From Clostridia bacterium (GTDB lineage: Bacteria; Bacillota; Clostridia; Oscillospirales; SIG627), in the NCBI GenBank assembly GCA_017408325.1, contig JAFQUW010000125.1, positions 1 to 25,278 of the forward strand: a stretch of DNA of 25,278 bases, written 5' to 3'. The stretch's first letter is position 1. Every line of letters starts with the position of its first letter. Shown in pieces: positions 5,979-14,712 of the stretch. A program made the position numbers and the translations under genes. The notes beneath the pieces were generated by a model, which worked only from the letters and a program-made list of their open reading frames with translations, searched no databases and was not told where the DNA came from.

Positions 5979-7007
5979 ATGAACAACGAATTTTTTGACG
6001 CTCTGGAGCTCTTGGAATCCGAAAAGGGGATCGCCAAGGAATACATGATCGAAAAGGTCGAGGCCGCTCTCATGACCGCCTACAAGAAAGAGGCGGCGGG
6101 ACAGGAGAACGTCCGCATTGCCATTGACCCCGAGAAGCGCCGCGTGAAGATGTATATGCAGCGCACCGTCGTCGAGGAGGTCACCGATCCCGAGTGCGAG
6201 ATCAGCCTCGAGGACGCGCGCGAGATCAAAAAGCGCATCAAGGTCGGCGACGTCATTGAGAAGGAGATCAAGCCGAAGGCCTTCGGTCGCATTCCTGCGC
6301 AGACCGCGAAGATGGTCATCATTCAGGGCATTCGCGAGGCCGAGCGCGGCAAGATGATCCAGGAGTACGAGGAGAAGAAGGAAGACATTCTCACCGCCCG
6401 CGTGCGCCTCATCGACCCCAAGACCGGCAACGCCATTCTGGAACTCGGCAAGAACCAGTTCACCCTGACCCGCGCCGAGATGCTTCCGCAGGACAACTTT
6501 GTCGCGGGCGATCACATCCGCGTCTACGTCATGGAAGTCAAGAAGGAATCCCGCGGCCCGATCGTCATGATCTCCCGTACCCATCCGGGTCTTGTCCGTC
6601 GCCTCTTTGAGCGCGAGGTGCCCGAGATCCAGGACGGCACCGTGCTGATCCATTCCGTCGCCCGCGAGGCGGGAAGCCGCACGAAGATCGCCGTCTACTC
6701 CAAGGACGAGAACGTCGATCCCATCGGCGCCTGCATCGGCGTCAAGGGTCTCAGAAAGCAGAGCATCACGAGCGAGCTCGGCGGCGAGAAGATCGACATC
6801 GTCAAGTATTCCGAGGACGCAGCCGAGTTCATCGAGGCCGCGCTGTCTCCCGCGACCGTTCTGTCCGTTGCCGTTGCGGAGGATAAGAGCTGCCGCGTGC
6901 TCGTCGCGCCCGACCAGCTCTCGCTCGCCATCGGCCGCGAGGGTCAGAACGCGCGTCTTGCCGCCCGCCTGACCGGTTATAAGATCGACATCAAGGCGGC
7001 ACTTTGA
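5979..7007 (+). CDS. nusA: Transcription termination/antitermination factor NusA
   Basis: NusA binds RNA polymerase and the nascent RNA to control pausing, termination and antitermination. The 342-residue protein has the short Gram-positive layout without the C-terminal repeats of enterobacteria. It has an N-terminal polymerase-binding domain (about 1-125), an S1 domain (about 130-200, around NAILELGKNQFTLTRAEMLP), KH1 with DPIGACIGVKGLR, and KH2 with LAIGREGQNARLAARLTGYK near the C-terminus. I chose the ATG at 5979, which begins MNNEFFDALELLE; the frame upstream lies inside rimP and is not NusA-like. AAAAGGGA precedes it. Its stop overlaps the next start (TGATG). The leader hairpin at 5448-5475 could let NusA limit its own synthesis. 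Confidence 0.97.
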   Translation: MNNEFFDALELLESEKGIAKEYMIEKVEAALMTAYKKEAAGQENVRIAIDPEKRRVKMYMQRTVVEEVTDPECEISLEDAREIKKRIKVGDVIEKEIKPKAFGRIPAQTAKMVIIQGIREAERGKMIQEYEEKKEDILTARVRLIDPKTGNAILELGKNQFTLTRAEMLPQDNFVAGDHIRVYVMEVKKESRGPIVMISRTHPGLVRRLFEREVPEIQDGTVLIHSVAREAGSRTKIAVYSKDENVDPIGACIGVKGLRKQSITSELGGEKIDIVKYSEDAAEFIEAALSPATVLSVAVAEDKSCRVLVAPDQLSLAIGREGQNARLAARLTGYKIDIKAAL

Positions 7008-7273
7008 TGACCGAAAAGAAAAAGCCCTCCCGTCGCTGTTGCATCTGTATGCAGCATTTTGAAAAAGAGGAACTTGTGCGCGTGCTCAAGACGCCCGAGG
7101 GGGAAGTCATCCTCGACAAGTCGTATAAGAAAAACGGGCGCGGCGCGTACGTCTGCAAGAATGCCGAGTGCTTGAAGAAGGCGCGTAAGAGCCGCCGTCT
7201 TGATCATTCGCTCAAGGTCAGCGTCCCCGAAGAGGTCTACGAACGGCTGGAGAGGTTGATCCATGAGGGATAA
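7007..7273 (+). CDS. ylxR: YlxR/RnpM family RNA-binding protein
   Basis: This protein of 88 residues belongs to the DUF448/YlxR family, nearly always encoded between nusA and ylxQ/infB. Visible hallmarks are RRCCICMQHFEKEELVRV at the N-terminus and NGRGAYVCKNAECLKKA in the middle. The family binds RNA, and in Bacillus subtilis the protein (RnpM) has been reported to modulate RNase P. I prefer the ATG at 7007, which overlaps the nusA stop by one base, to the TTG at 7004. It overlaps ylxQ by 11 bases, so the two are probably translationally coupled. The RNase P protein gene rnpA is also in this window (21703-22053), in a separate operon. Confidence 0.92.
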   Translation: MTEKKKPSRRCCICMQHFEKEELVRVLKTPEGEVILDKSYKKNGRGAYVCKNAECLKKARKSRRLDHSLKVSVPEEVYERLERLIHEG

Positions 7274-7553
7274 GTTTTTGTCCTCGCTCGGCCTTTGCCG
7301 ACGGGCAGGAGCGCTGTTTTTCGGTGCGGAGGCCGTCGCTTCCGCCATCCGAAAAGGGGAAGCCGCGCTGGTCTTCACCGCCGCGGACATCTCCGAGAAA
7401 AGCCTCAAAAAAGTCGTCACCTCCACCGCATTCTACGGTGTGGAGCACCGCAGAAGCGAAAAGACGATGGCAGAACTTTCCGACGCCCTCGGCGTGACGC
7501 ACAACGTCGCCGCCGTTGCGGTGAAGAAATCGACTTTCGTCAACTTGTTTTAG
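7263..7553 (+). CDS. ylxQ: L7Ae/L30e-family K-turn-binding protein YlxQ
   Basis: This 96-residue protein has the L7Ae/L30e fold expected at this locus. Hallmarks include LGLCRRAGALFFGAEAVASA, in which a leucine-rich helix precedes the G-x-x-x-V segment, and the central strand AALVFTAADISEKSLKKV. Family members bind kink-turn RNA motifs; the precise RNA target of bacterial YlxQ is not settled. The ATG at 7263 lies inside ylxR, which is typical. A 54-base gap with a GGAGG ribosome-binding site separates it from infB. Length and context match the family, and no residue looks abnormal. Confidence 0.9.
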   Translation: MRDKFLSSLGLCRRAGALFFGAEAVASAIRKGEAALVFTAADISEKSLKKVVTSTAFYGVEHRRSEKTMAELSDALGVTHNVAAVAVKKSTFVNLF

Positions 7554-7607
7554 ATCGTATCGTTTTCAATCGTAATTTCAGTCAAACCCAGAGAATACGG
7601 AGGCCCT

Positions 7608-10157
7608 ATGGCACAACAAAAAGTCAAAATCAACGAGCTTGCAAAACAGATGTATCTCAAGGGAAAGGATCTTGTCGACGCCCTTGCGGAAATGAAGATC
7701 GAGCGTTCGATCTCCGCTTCCATTGAGGAAGAGGAGGTCAACCTTCTCCTGGAACATTTGACCTCCAAGCAGAAGCTCGACGACATCAATCCGTATCTTG
7801 CAGGCAAGATCACGCTCGTCGTGCCGGAGGCCGTGAGGGTCGCCACCGAGCGCGCCGCTGCCGCCCGTGAGGCGGAGGAGCGTCGCATCGCGGAGGAAAA
7901 GGCCGCCGAGGAACGTCGCATCGCGGAGGAGAAGGCTGCCGCCGTGGCCGCCGAAGCCGCCGAGCGCGCCAAGGAGGAAGCTGCCGCCGCGGAGCGTGCC
8001 CGCCGTGAGGCTGCCGCTCGCGAGGCAGGCAAGCTTGCCCGTGAAAAGAAGGAGGCCGAGGAGCGTGCCGCCCGCGAAAAGGCGCAGAACGAGCGTTACG
8101 ACCGCGGCCGCCAGACGGCAAAGACCGCCGAGAAAAAGAAGGACGAAAAGGGTCGCGAAAAGAACGCGGGTCGTGCCCGCCAGACGCAGACCTTCTCTTC
8201 CACCAACACCAGCTTTGTCGAGAAGCAGCAGAACGTGCGCATCATCGACACTCGTATGGTGGAGATCGACCTGTCCAAATACGACGAAAAATACTATGAG
8301 CTCTCCGGTGACTCCCGCACCGAGGCGCGCCGCCGCACTCAGCAGCGCCGTCAGCGTCCGGGTCAGCGTCCCAAGGGCGGCAAGAAGTCCGCGCCCGTGC
8401 GCGCGTCTCTGCCGGATTTGATCCATCTGCCCGAGATGCTCTCTCCGAGCGATCTGGCGCGTGAGTTGCGTCTGCCCACCGGCGACATTCTGAAAAAGCT
8501 CTTCGGACTCGGTTTCCGCGTGAGCATCAACCAGTCCATCGACTACGCCACCGCCGAGATCGTCGCCGACGAATACGGCGTTGCCTGTGAGCCGATCAAG
8601 GTGGTCACCATCGAAGAAAAACTCATCGACGAGTCTGCCGACACCGACGAAAACCTCGCCACCCGTCCTCCGGTCGTGGTGGTCATGGGTCACGTCGACC
8701 ACGGCAAGACCTCGCTGCTCGACGCCATCCGCCACACCTCCGTCACCACGGGTGAGGCAGGCGGCATCACTCAGCACATCGGTGCGTACCGCGTCAAGGT
8801 GCAGGATAAGTACATCACCTTCCTCGACACCCCCGGCCACGAGGCCTTTACCGCCATGCGTGCCCGCGGTGCCAACATCACCGACATCGCGATCCTGGTC
8901 GTCGCCGCGGACGACGGCATCATGCCGCAGACCGTCGAGGCGATCAACCACGCCAAGGCGGCGAACGTCTCCATCATCGTCGCCATCAACAAGATGGATA
9001 AGCCCGGCGCCAACGCCGACAAGGTCATGCAGGAACTCACGAAATACGACCTCGTTCCCGAGGAATGGGGCGGCGACGTCATTTGCGTCCCCGTGTCCGC
9101 TCTGACCAAGATGGGCATCGACGATCTTCTTGAGAACGTGATGCTCATGGCGGAAATGGCGGATCTCAAGGCCAACGCCGACCGTGAAGCGCACGGTGTG
9201 GTCGTCGAAGCCCGACTCGACAAAGGCCGCGGCCCCGTTGCGACCATGCTGGTCAAAAACGGCACGTTGCATACGGGCGACGTGGTCATCGCCGGTGAGG
9301 CGGTCGGCCGCGTGCGCGCCATGACCGACGAAAACGGCCGCGTCGTCAAGGTTGCAGGCCCCTCCACGCCGGTGGAGATCCTCGGCCTCTCCGAGGTTCC
9401 CGGTGCCGGCGAGCACTTCCACGCCGTCAAGGACGAAAAGATGGCGCGTGAGCTTGCCGAAGAGCGTCGCGCCAAGCAGAAGGAAGAGGGCTTCAAGGCA
9501 AACGCCAAGGCCTCTCTGGACGACATCTTCCAGCAGATCCAGGGCGGTGTCAAGGATCTCTCCCTCGTCGTCAAGGCCGACGTGCAGGGCTCTGCCGAAG
9601 CCGTCAAGGCCTCTCTGGAAAAGCTCACCAACGAGGAAGTCCGCGTCTCCGTCATCCACGCGGCAGTCGGTGGCATCACCGAAAACGACGTCATGCTCGC
9701 CAGTGCGTCCAACGCCATCATCATCGGTTTCAACGTGCGTCCCGACCGCGGAGCGATTGACTCTGCCGCGCGTCAGGGCGTCGACATCCGCACCTACCGC
9801 GTCATCTACGAGTGCCTCGAGGAGATCGAGGCGGCCATGAAGGGGATGCTCGCGCCGACCTTCAAGGAGGTCGTGCTCGGTCACGCGCAGGTGCGCCAGC
9901 TCATCCGCGTCCCCGGAAGCGGCATCATCGCGGGCTGTTACGTCACCGACGGAAAGATCACCCGCGGCGCGTCCATCCGCGTGCTGCGTGACAACATCGT
10001 CATTTTCGAAGATAAGCTTGCCAGCCTCAAGCGTTTCAAGGACGACGTCAAGGAAGTCGCCCAGAACTACGAATGCGGCATGGGTCTGGAGCGCTTCAAC
10101 GACTTGAAGGAAGGCGACGTGTTTGAAGCCTTCGTGATGGAGGAAGTGCAGGCGTGA
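7608..10157 (+). CDS. infB: Translation initiation factor IF-2
   Basis: IF-2 is the GTPase that brings initiator fMet-tRNA to the 30S subunit and promotes subunit joining. The protein has 849 residues. It has an IF2_N helical domain (about 1-55), a charged Ala/Glu/Arg-rich linker (about 80-200), a second IF2_N-like domain (about 265-325), and the GTPase domain. That domain carries G1 GHVDHGKT (near 360), G3 DTPGHE (near 407) and G4 NKMD (near 461). Translation-factor domains II and III and the C-terminal fMet-tRNA-binding domain follow, ending EGDVFEAFVMEEVQA. ATG 7608 is preceded by GGAGG. The stop overlaps the rbfA GTG. The linker contains a 33-bp tandem duplication (7875-7940). The long open frame on the opposite strand is a GC-content artefact. 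Confidence 0.98.
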   Translation: MAQQKVKINELAKQMYLKGKDLVDALAEMKIERSISASIEEEEVNLLLEHLTSKQKLDDINPYLAGKITLVVPEAVRVATERAAAAREAEERRIAEEKAAEERRIAEEKAAAVAAEAAERAKEEAAAAERARREAAAREAGKLAREKKEAEERAAREKAQNERYDRGRQTAKTAEKKKDEKGREKNAGRARQTQTFSSTNTSFVEKQQNVRIIDTRMVEIDLSKYDEKYYELSGDSRTEARRRTQQRRQRPGQRPKGGKKSAPVRASLPDLIHLPEMLSPSDLARELRLPTGDILKKLFGLGFRVSINQSIDYATAEIVADEYGVACEPIKVVTIEEKLIDESADTDENLATRPPVVVVMGHVDHGKTSLLDAIRHTSVTTGEAGGITQHIGAYRVKVQDKYITFLDTPGHEAFTAMRARGANITDIAILVVAADDGIMPQTVEAINHAKAANVSIIVAINKMDKPGANADKVMQELTKYDLVPEEWGGDVICVPVSALTKMGIDDLLENVMLMAEMADLKANADREAHGVVVEARLDKGRGPVATMLVKNGTLHTGDVVIAGEAVGRVRAMTDENGRVVKVAGPSTPVEILGLSEVPGAGEHFHAVKDEKMARELAEERRAKQKEEGFKANAKASLDDIFQQIQGGVKDLSLVVKADVQGSAEAVKASLEKLTNEEVRVSVIHAAVGGITENDVMLASASNAIIIGFNVRPDRGAIDSAARQGVDIRTYRVIYECLEEIEAAMKGMLAPTFKEVVLGHAQVRQLIRVPGSGIIAGCYVTDGKITRGASIRVLRDNIVIFEDKLASLKRFKDDVKEVAQNYECGMGLERFNDLKEGDVFEAFVMEEVQA
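7875..7940 (+). repeat. 33-bp tandem duplication inside the infB linker
   Basis: Two adjacent 33-base units (7875-7907 and 7908-7940) both encode EERRIAEEKAA and differ by a few synonymous changes. They lie in the flexible charged linker of IF-2, a region that varies in length among species. The repeat keeps the frame and probably has no large effect on function. Confidence 0.85.
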
Positions 10158-10504
10158 GTCACCGCACGGGTCGCATCAATGAGGCGGTGAGAGAGGCTCT
10201 CAACCGCGCTCTCGTCTACGTGAAGGATCCCCGTGTCACCGGTGCCATCGTTTCGGTGAGTGCCGCAGAGGTCTCGGGCGATCTTTCGACGGCGAAGATC
10301 TATCTGTCCATTCTCTCGGGCGATACGAAAGAGGTGCTTTTGGGCATGCGCGCGGCGCACGGCTTTTTGCGCACCTTTCTTGCCAAGGAGTTGAATCTGC
10401 GAAAAACGCCGGCGCTGACCTTCCTTCGGGACAACTCTGCGGAAAGCGGTGCCCACATTGCAGAGCTCTTAAAAGAGATCTGCGCGAAAAACGAAGAACT
10501 ATGA
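10154..10504 (+). CDS. rbfA: 30S ribosome-binding factor RbfA
   Basis: RbfA binds the 16S rRNA 5-prime helix region of the 30S subunit during late maturation and cold adaptation. The protein of 116 residues shows the family pattern RTGRINEAVREALNRAL, KDPRVTGAIVSVSAAEVSGD, LSTAKIYLSIL and the C-terminal segment LRKTPALTFLRDNSAESG, which fit a single KH-type domain. The start is GTG 10154, overlapping the infB stop (GTGA), and the stop overlaps the ATG of the DHH gene (ATGA). It functions together with RimP and IF-2, which are in the same operon. Confidence 0.95.
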   Translation: MSHRTGRINEAVREALNRALVYVKDPRVTGAIVSVSAAEVSGDLSTAKIYLSILSGDTKEVLLGMRAAHGFLRTFLAKELNLRKTPALTFLRDNSAESGAHIAELLKEICAKNEEL

Positions 10505-11469
10505 ACAAAGAAGCTTTACACAATTTTGCGTCGTTTCTTCTCTGCGAAGAGACTGACGAGGTCTGTTTCGCCTGTCACGTTTCCCCGGACGGAGACACGC
10601 TGGGGAGTGCTTTTGCGCTCGCCCGTCTTGTCCGCGCGCGCGGCAGGCGTGCCTTTGTTCACGTGCCGGAGGCGATCCCGGAAACGCTCCTCTTCTTGAC
10701 CGAGGGCTTTGACAACGCGCCCTTTGAGCCGAAGACGGTCGTTGCCGTGGACGTCTCCACGCCCGACCGGCTCGGGGCGGATTTTCCGTATCCCGACCGC
10801 GTCCGTGCGGTCATTGACCACCACAAACACAACTCCTTTGACGTTGCCGTCTCCTTTGTCGAGCCGGACGTCTCGGCGACGGGATTGCTCGTCGCCGCCG
10901 TCTTTGACGAGGCGGGAGAAGCGTATACTCCCGAGGTCGCAACGGCTCTTTACGCCGCCGTTTCCACCGACACGGGCAGATTTTGCCATACAAATACCAC
11001 AAGCGACGTCTTCCGTCTTGCCGCGCGGCTTTGCGAGATCGTCCCCGAACGGAATTTCGGTGCGCTCAATCGCAGGCTCTTCGTCGAACAGGACAAGGCG
11101 AAACTCGCCCTGGAAGCGTACATTCTCGCAAACGCCGAGACGTTTGACGATCTCGGTTGTGTCTTCTTCGTTCTGACGCAGAAACTGCGCCGCCGCTTCG
11201 GCTTGACCGAGAAGAGTGATCTGTCCTCGCTTGTGGACGTCATCCGCCGTTTTTCGGGTTACTCGGTCTTCGTGCTTGCCAAAGAGCAGGAGGAGCGCGG
11301 CGTCTACAAGCTTTCCGTGCGAAGCGAGGCGACGCCGACTGCCATCGACCTCTGCCGTCCCTTCGGCGGCGGCGGACACGAAAAGGCGGCAGGCTGTACC
11401 ATCCGCGCAAGGAGTGCGCGCGCGTTGAAGAAGATCTTTCTTTCCTCACTGGAAAAAGGAACGAAATGA
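10501..11469 (+). CDS. nrnA: DHH/DHHA1 phosphoesterase, NrnA-like nanoRNase / pAp phosphatase
   Basis: The 322-residue protein has the domain order and motifs of NrnA, which degrades very short RNAs and, in Bacillus, also dephosphorylates pAp. Metal-site motifs are HVSPDGDTLGSAFAL (His26, Asp30, Asp32), VDVSTPDRLG, and the DHH signature VIDHHKHN (Asp106-His108). The DHHA1 domain carries CRPFGGGGHEKAAGC (His293). NrnA genes often sit between rbfA and truB in Firmicutes, as here. Both ends overlap neighbours by four bases. It would finish the RNA decay begun by RNase J, encoded three genes downstream. No deviation from the active site is visible; the choice among NrnA activities is inferred from family. 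Confidence 0.9.
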   Translation: MNKEALHNFASFLLCEETDEVCFACHVSPDGDTLGSAFALARLVRARGRRAFVHVPEAIPETLLFLTEGFDNAPFEPKTVVAVDVSTPDRLGADFPYPDRVRAVIDHHKHNSFDVAVSFVEPDVSATGLLVAAVFDEAGEAYTPEVATALYAAVSTDTGRFCHTNTTSDVFRLAARLCEIVPERNFGALNRRLFVEQDKAKLALEAYILANAETFDDLGCVFFVLTQKLRRRFGLTEKSDLSSLVDVIRRFSGYSVFVLAKEQEERGVYKLSVRSEATPTAIDLCRPFGGGGHEKAAGCTIRARSARALKKIFLSSLEKGTK

Positions 11470-12371
11470 ACGGGATCTTAAATCTGTATAAAGAGGAAGG
11501 GATGAGCTCCTTTCTCGCGGTGAAGCTCTGCCGCGGCATTTTTCAGACGAAAAAAGCCGGTCACGCCGGCACGCTCGATCCGCTTGCCACGGGTGTTTTG
11601 CCGATCCTGATCGGAAATGCCTGCGGTGCGGCGAGCCATTTTTTGGCGGATACGAAGGCGTATCGTGCCACCTTTGTCGTCGGCTTTTCCACCGACACCG
11701 AGGACGTGACGGGGACGAGAACGGCGGAGAACGCCGTTCGTCCCACACTCGCCGAATTTCAGACGGCGGCAAAGTCCTTTCTCGGAAAGACCCTCCAGAC
11801 GCCGCCGATGTACTCGGCAATCAAAAAGGACGGACGTCCCTTATACGAGCTTGCCCGACGCGGCGAGGAGGTCGAGCGCGCCTCTCGCGAGATCGAAGTG
11901 AGCAACATTTCCGTTGAACAAGGCGAGGCGGCAGACGAGTTCGTCCTTACGGCGACCGTTTCGGGCGGCACCTACATCCGCACCCTCATCTCTGACGTTG
12001 CGGGGCGCCTCGGCGCGCTCGCCACGATGAAAACGCTCTGCCGCGTGCGTCACGGCGATTTCGACCTGACGGACGCCGTCACGCTGGAACAATTGCGCGA
12101 AAAACTGGCGCGCGGAGAAGACCTGTCCGAACTGTTGCTTCCCGTGGAGCGCGCGTTTGCGCCGCTTTGTGAGATCCGTCTTTCTGCCTTTTACGCACGG
12201 CTGATGAAACACGGCGCCCAGATCTACGTCAAACGAGCGCGCGTCGGGCGCGAACTGCCCTTGGGAGAAAAGGTGCGCGTGACGGATGAAAACGGCGTCT
12301 TTTTCGCTCTGGCGGAAAAACGCGAGTTTGAAGACGGCGAGGCGTTCAAGGCGCTCAAACTCTTTTTGTAA
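11466..12371 (+). CDS. truB: tRNA pseudouridine-55 synthase TruB
   Basis: TruB makes pseudouridine 55 in the T-loop of tRNA and also acts as a tRNA chaperone. The 301-residue protein begins with NGILNLYKEEGMSSFLAV and has the catalytic motif GHAGTLDPLATGVLP, with Asp38 as the nucleophile. Other family blocks are TPPMYSAIKKDGRPLYELAR and SGGTYIRTLISDVAGRLG; the C-terminus (about 235-301) would be the PUA-like domain. The ATG overlaps the nrnA stop. In many Firmicutes truB is followed by ribF, but here a nucleotidyltransferase fusion gene follows after 61 bases. No clear promoter or terminator is visible in that gap, so the operon probably continues. Confidence 0.96.
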   Translation: MNGILNLYKEEGMSSFLAVKLCRGIFQTKKAGHAGTLDPLATGVLPILIGNACGAASHFLADTKAYRATFVVGFSTDTEDVTGTRTAENAVRPTLAEFQTAAKSFLGKTLQTPPMYSAIKKDGRPLYELARRGEEVERASREIEVSNISVEQGEAADEFVLTATVSGGTYIRTLISDVAGRLGALATMKTLCRVRHGDFDLTDAVTLEQLREKLARGEDLSELLLPVERAFAPLCEIRLSAFYARLMKHGAQIYVKRARVGRELPLGEKVRVTDENGVFFALAEKREFEDGEAFKALKLFL

Positions 12372-12432
12372 GCGCATAAAAACGGCGATTCCTGCCATAC
12401 TATTGTAAAAACGAAAAGAGCAGGAAAAACCG

Positions 12433-14712
12433 ATGAAAGCAGTCCTTTTGGCAGGCGGTCGCGGCACGCGGCTCGCCCCTCTGACCGACACTTGTCCGAA
12501 ACCTTTGGTGCGCGTTCTGGACATTCCCGTCATTGAGTACGCGTTTGCGACGCTCAAAAAGATGGGGATCACCACCGCCGCCGTCACCACCTGTTACCGC
12601 GCCGACGAGATGCGCGCGGTCTTGGGTGACGTGGTGCACGGAGTCGACGTTTATTACGTGAAGGAAGAGACGCCGCTTGGGACGGCCGGGGCTGTGAAAG
12701 CCTGTGAAGAATTTTTGGACGAGGACTTTCTCGTCTTGAGTGCGGACGCGCTTTTTGATCTGGATCTGGACCTTGCGCTGGATTTTTTTGAACAACACCG
12801 TCCGCTTGCCGCGCTCGTGCTCACCGAGCGCGACGACGTCGGGGAATACGGTCTGGTCCGCACGGACCGCGAGGGTCGCATCCTCGGCTTTTCGGAGAAG
12901 CCCTCCTGGCAGGGCGTCTTCACAAACCGCATCAATTGCGGTATTTATCTCTGCCGAAAAGAGATCCTGTCACACCTGGAGGCGGGGGTTCCGACGGACT
13001 TTTCGCACGATCTGTTTCCGCGCCTTCTCTCTGCGGGCGAGGATCTTCGCGGCGTCTGTCTGGAGGGGTATTGGTGTGACATCGGAAATGCCGCCGCCCT
13101 TTACGACTGCAACATGGATGCGCTTTACGGCAGGATCCGCCTGCCCCTGATTCCACGCGGACGCGTGCTGCAAAGCGGCGCGACGAAGAGTTTCGTCGGC
13201 GAAGGGGCTGTTCTGCTCGGAGCCTCGCGCATTGAAGAGAGCATCATCGGTGCCGCCTCGCGCGTCATCGGCGCACAGATCCGTGCCTCCGTCATCGGAC
13301 GCGGCGCGACGATCGAATCGGGCGCGACGGTCACCTCGTCCATCGTCGGGGATCGCCTCCGATGCGAAAAGGGTGCCGCCGTCTCGGCGTACTCGGTTTT
13401 GGGCAACGACGTGCACGTCGCGGAATTTGCCCGTACCGACGAGGGCGCGCGCGTTTCGGCAGGAGAAACGGTCACCGTGAAAGAAGACGGCTTTGTAAAG
13501 CCGTGCGAGCATTTTAACGGGGGAGTCTTTTCCCTTCAGGGGGACATCTCTGCTCTGGAACGGGAGTTTTTTGCTCTCGGGACGGCACTCGGGGAGACGG
13601 TCGACACGCTTTTTTGCGGCGTTTCTCAGGGGAAGCTTGCCTCCTTTGCCGCAAGTGCGCTCTGTCTCGGGGCACAGAGTCGCGGCGCGTGCGTGCGCCG
13701 TGCCGATTCGGCAACGGAAGAGATGACGCGCTTCGTTGCCGCAACGAGCCGCACACCGAGCGTTTTCGTGCGCGCGAAGGAATCGGCGCTTTTTGCCGAA
13801 GCACAGCTGTTTGACGAAAACGGTCTCTCGCCGCTTTCCGCATTTTGCCGTGCGGTTTCCTCCCGTCTTTGCCAAAACGAGACGGGGGAGGAAAAGGAGG
13901 TCGGCGTTTGCCTCGATACCGGCGCAAAGACGCAAGACGCTTATCGGACCTACCTTGCCGGACTGCTACCGCCGCTGGAGGGCAAGACGCTTACCTTTTG
14001 CGAGAGTGAGACGGCAAAAGTGCTTTCCGAGGCTGCGCGCGAATGCGGTGCCGAGACGCACGTTTCCTCAATGTCGGACGGGCTGTTTTTTGACGTGGAT
14101 GCGTCCCGTCTCGCACTTTTCGTTTATCTTGACGGAAAGCTTCTCTGCGACGCAGAGCATCTGCGCGCCGCGATCCTGCTGGGTGACCGAGAGGGGAGAA
14201 AGACGCTTTTTTGCCGCGCGCCGCTTGCCGTTGAGGTGGAAGAGACGCTTCGCCGCCGCGGCATACTCATCCGCTATCCCGAGGTCTATTTGCCGCGCGG
14301 CATCGACGAGGTCGAGCGCGCCGCGGCGTTCTGTGATTTTTATTTGTATGATCTTGCCGCTCTGTGTGCGGCAGGCTTGAAGTATTTTTATTCTCTGTCG
14401 AAAGAATTTGACGCAAAGACTTTGTTTGGGGCATTGGAGAGTCTGCCGACCTTTGCAATGCAGAAACGCGAATATATTTTTGAAAAACGGGATAGTGCAC
14501 GGCTCTTTTCCCGTCTCTGGGATGAGGCGGAGGAGAGCGAGGGCGGACTTCTGCTGCGCCACGGCTCCGGCGTTGCCCATCTGTATCCTGCGCACGGCCG
14601 CGTGAGGATTTTGAGCGAGGGTGCGGATGCGGAAGCCGCCGCTGAGCTCTGTGACTGGACCGAAGAACGATTAAACACCACACTCAAGAGTGTTTTGAGG
14701 AGAAACGAATGA
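12433..14712 (+). CDS. Nucleotidyltransferase / left-handed beta-helix / degenerate phosphomannomutase-like fusion
   Basis: This 759-residue protein has three parts. Residues 1-235 form a sugar-phosphate nucleotidyltransferase: LLAGGRGTRLAPLTDTCPKP is the nucleotide-binding motif, and ETPLGTAGAV and FSEKP are further active-site blocks. Residues about 240-355 contain hexapeptide-type repeats (VGEGAVLLGASRI, IIGAASRVIGAQI, VIGRGATIESGATV). Residues about 365-759 align in outline with alpha-phosphohexomutases but are degenerate: no T-A-S-H-N-P serine loop is visible, and the usual D-x-D-x-D-R metal loop appears as FFDVDASRLALF. The first domain probably makes an NDP-sugar; the third is probably non-catalytic or regulatory. 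The family is often annotated mannose-1-phosphate guanylyltransferase. Its stop overlaps the rnj ATG, placing cell-surface sugar metabolism in an RNA/translation operon. Confidence 0.8.
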   Translation: MKAVLLAGGRGTRLAPLTDTCPKPLVRVLDIPVIEYAFATLKKMGITTAAVTTCYRADEMRAVLGDVVHGVDVYYVKEETPLGTAGAVKACEEFLDEDFLVLSADALFDLDLDLALDFFEQHRPLAALVLTERDDVGEYGLVRTDREGRILGFSEKPSWQGVFTNRINCGIYLCRKEILSHLEAGVPTDFSHDLFPRLLSAGEDLRGVCLEGYWCDIGNAAALYDCNMDALYGRIRLPLIPRGRVLQSGATKSFVGEGAVLLGASRIEESIIGAASRVIGAQIRASVIGRGATIESGATVTSSIVGDRLRCEKGAAVSAYSVLGNDVHVAEFARTDEGARVSAGETVTVKEDGFVKPCEHFNGGVFSLQGDISALEREFFALGTALGETVDTLFCGVSQGKLASFAASALCLGAQSRGACVRRADSATEEMTRFVAATSRTPSVFVRAKESALFAEAQLFDENGLSPLSAFCRAVSSRLCQNETGEEKEVGVCLDTGAKTQDAYRTYLAGLLPPLEGKTLTFCESETAKVLSEAARECGAETHVSSMSDGLFFDVDASRLALFVYLDGKLLCDAEHLRAAILLGDREGRKTLFCRAPLAVEVEETLRRRGILIRYPEVYLPRGIDEVERAAAFCDFYLYDLAALCAAGLKYFYSLSKEFDAKTLFGALESLPTFAMQKREYIFEKRDSARLFSRLWDEAEESEGGLLLRHGSGVAHLYPAHGRVRILSEGADAEAAAELCDWTEERLNTTLKSVLRRNE

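Noticed and set aside
5886..6653. Open frame of 255 codons opposite nusA
   Set aside because: Antisense shadow; nusA has complete domains and context.
7578..9884. Open frame of 768 codons on the minus strand opposite infB
   Set aside because: It is an antisense shadow of a GC-rich gene. The translation is low-complexity (Asp, His, Gly, Leu) and has no family motif.
12372..12432. Possible internal promoter before the nucleotidyltransferase gene
   Set aside because: A TTGTAA and a CATACT are present but 24 bases apart, too far for a functional vegetative promoter.
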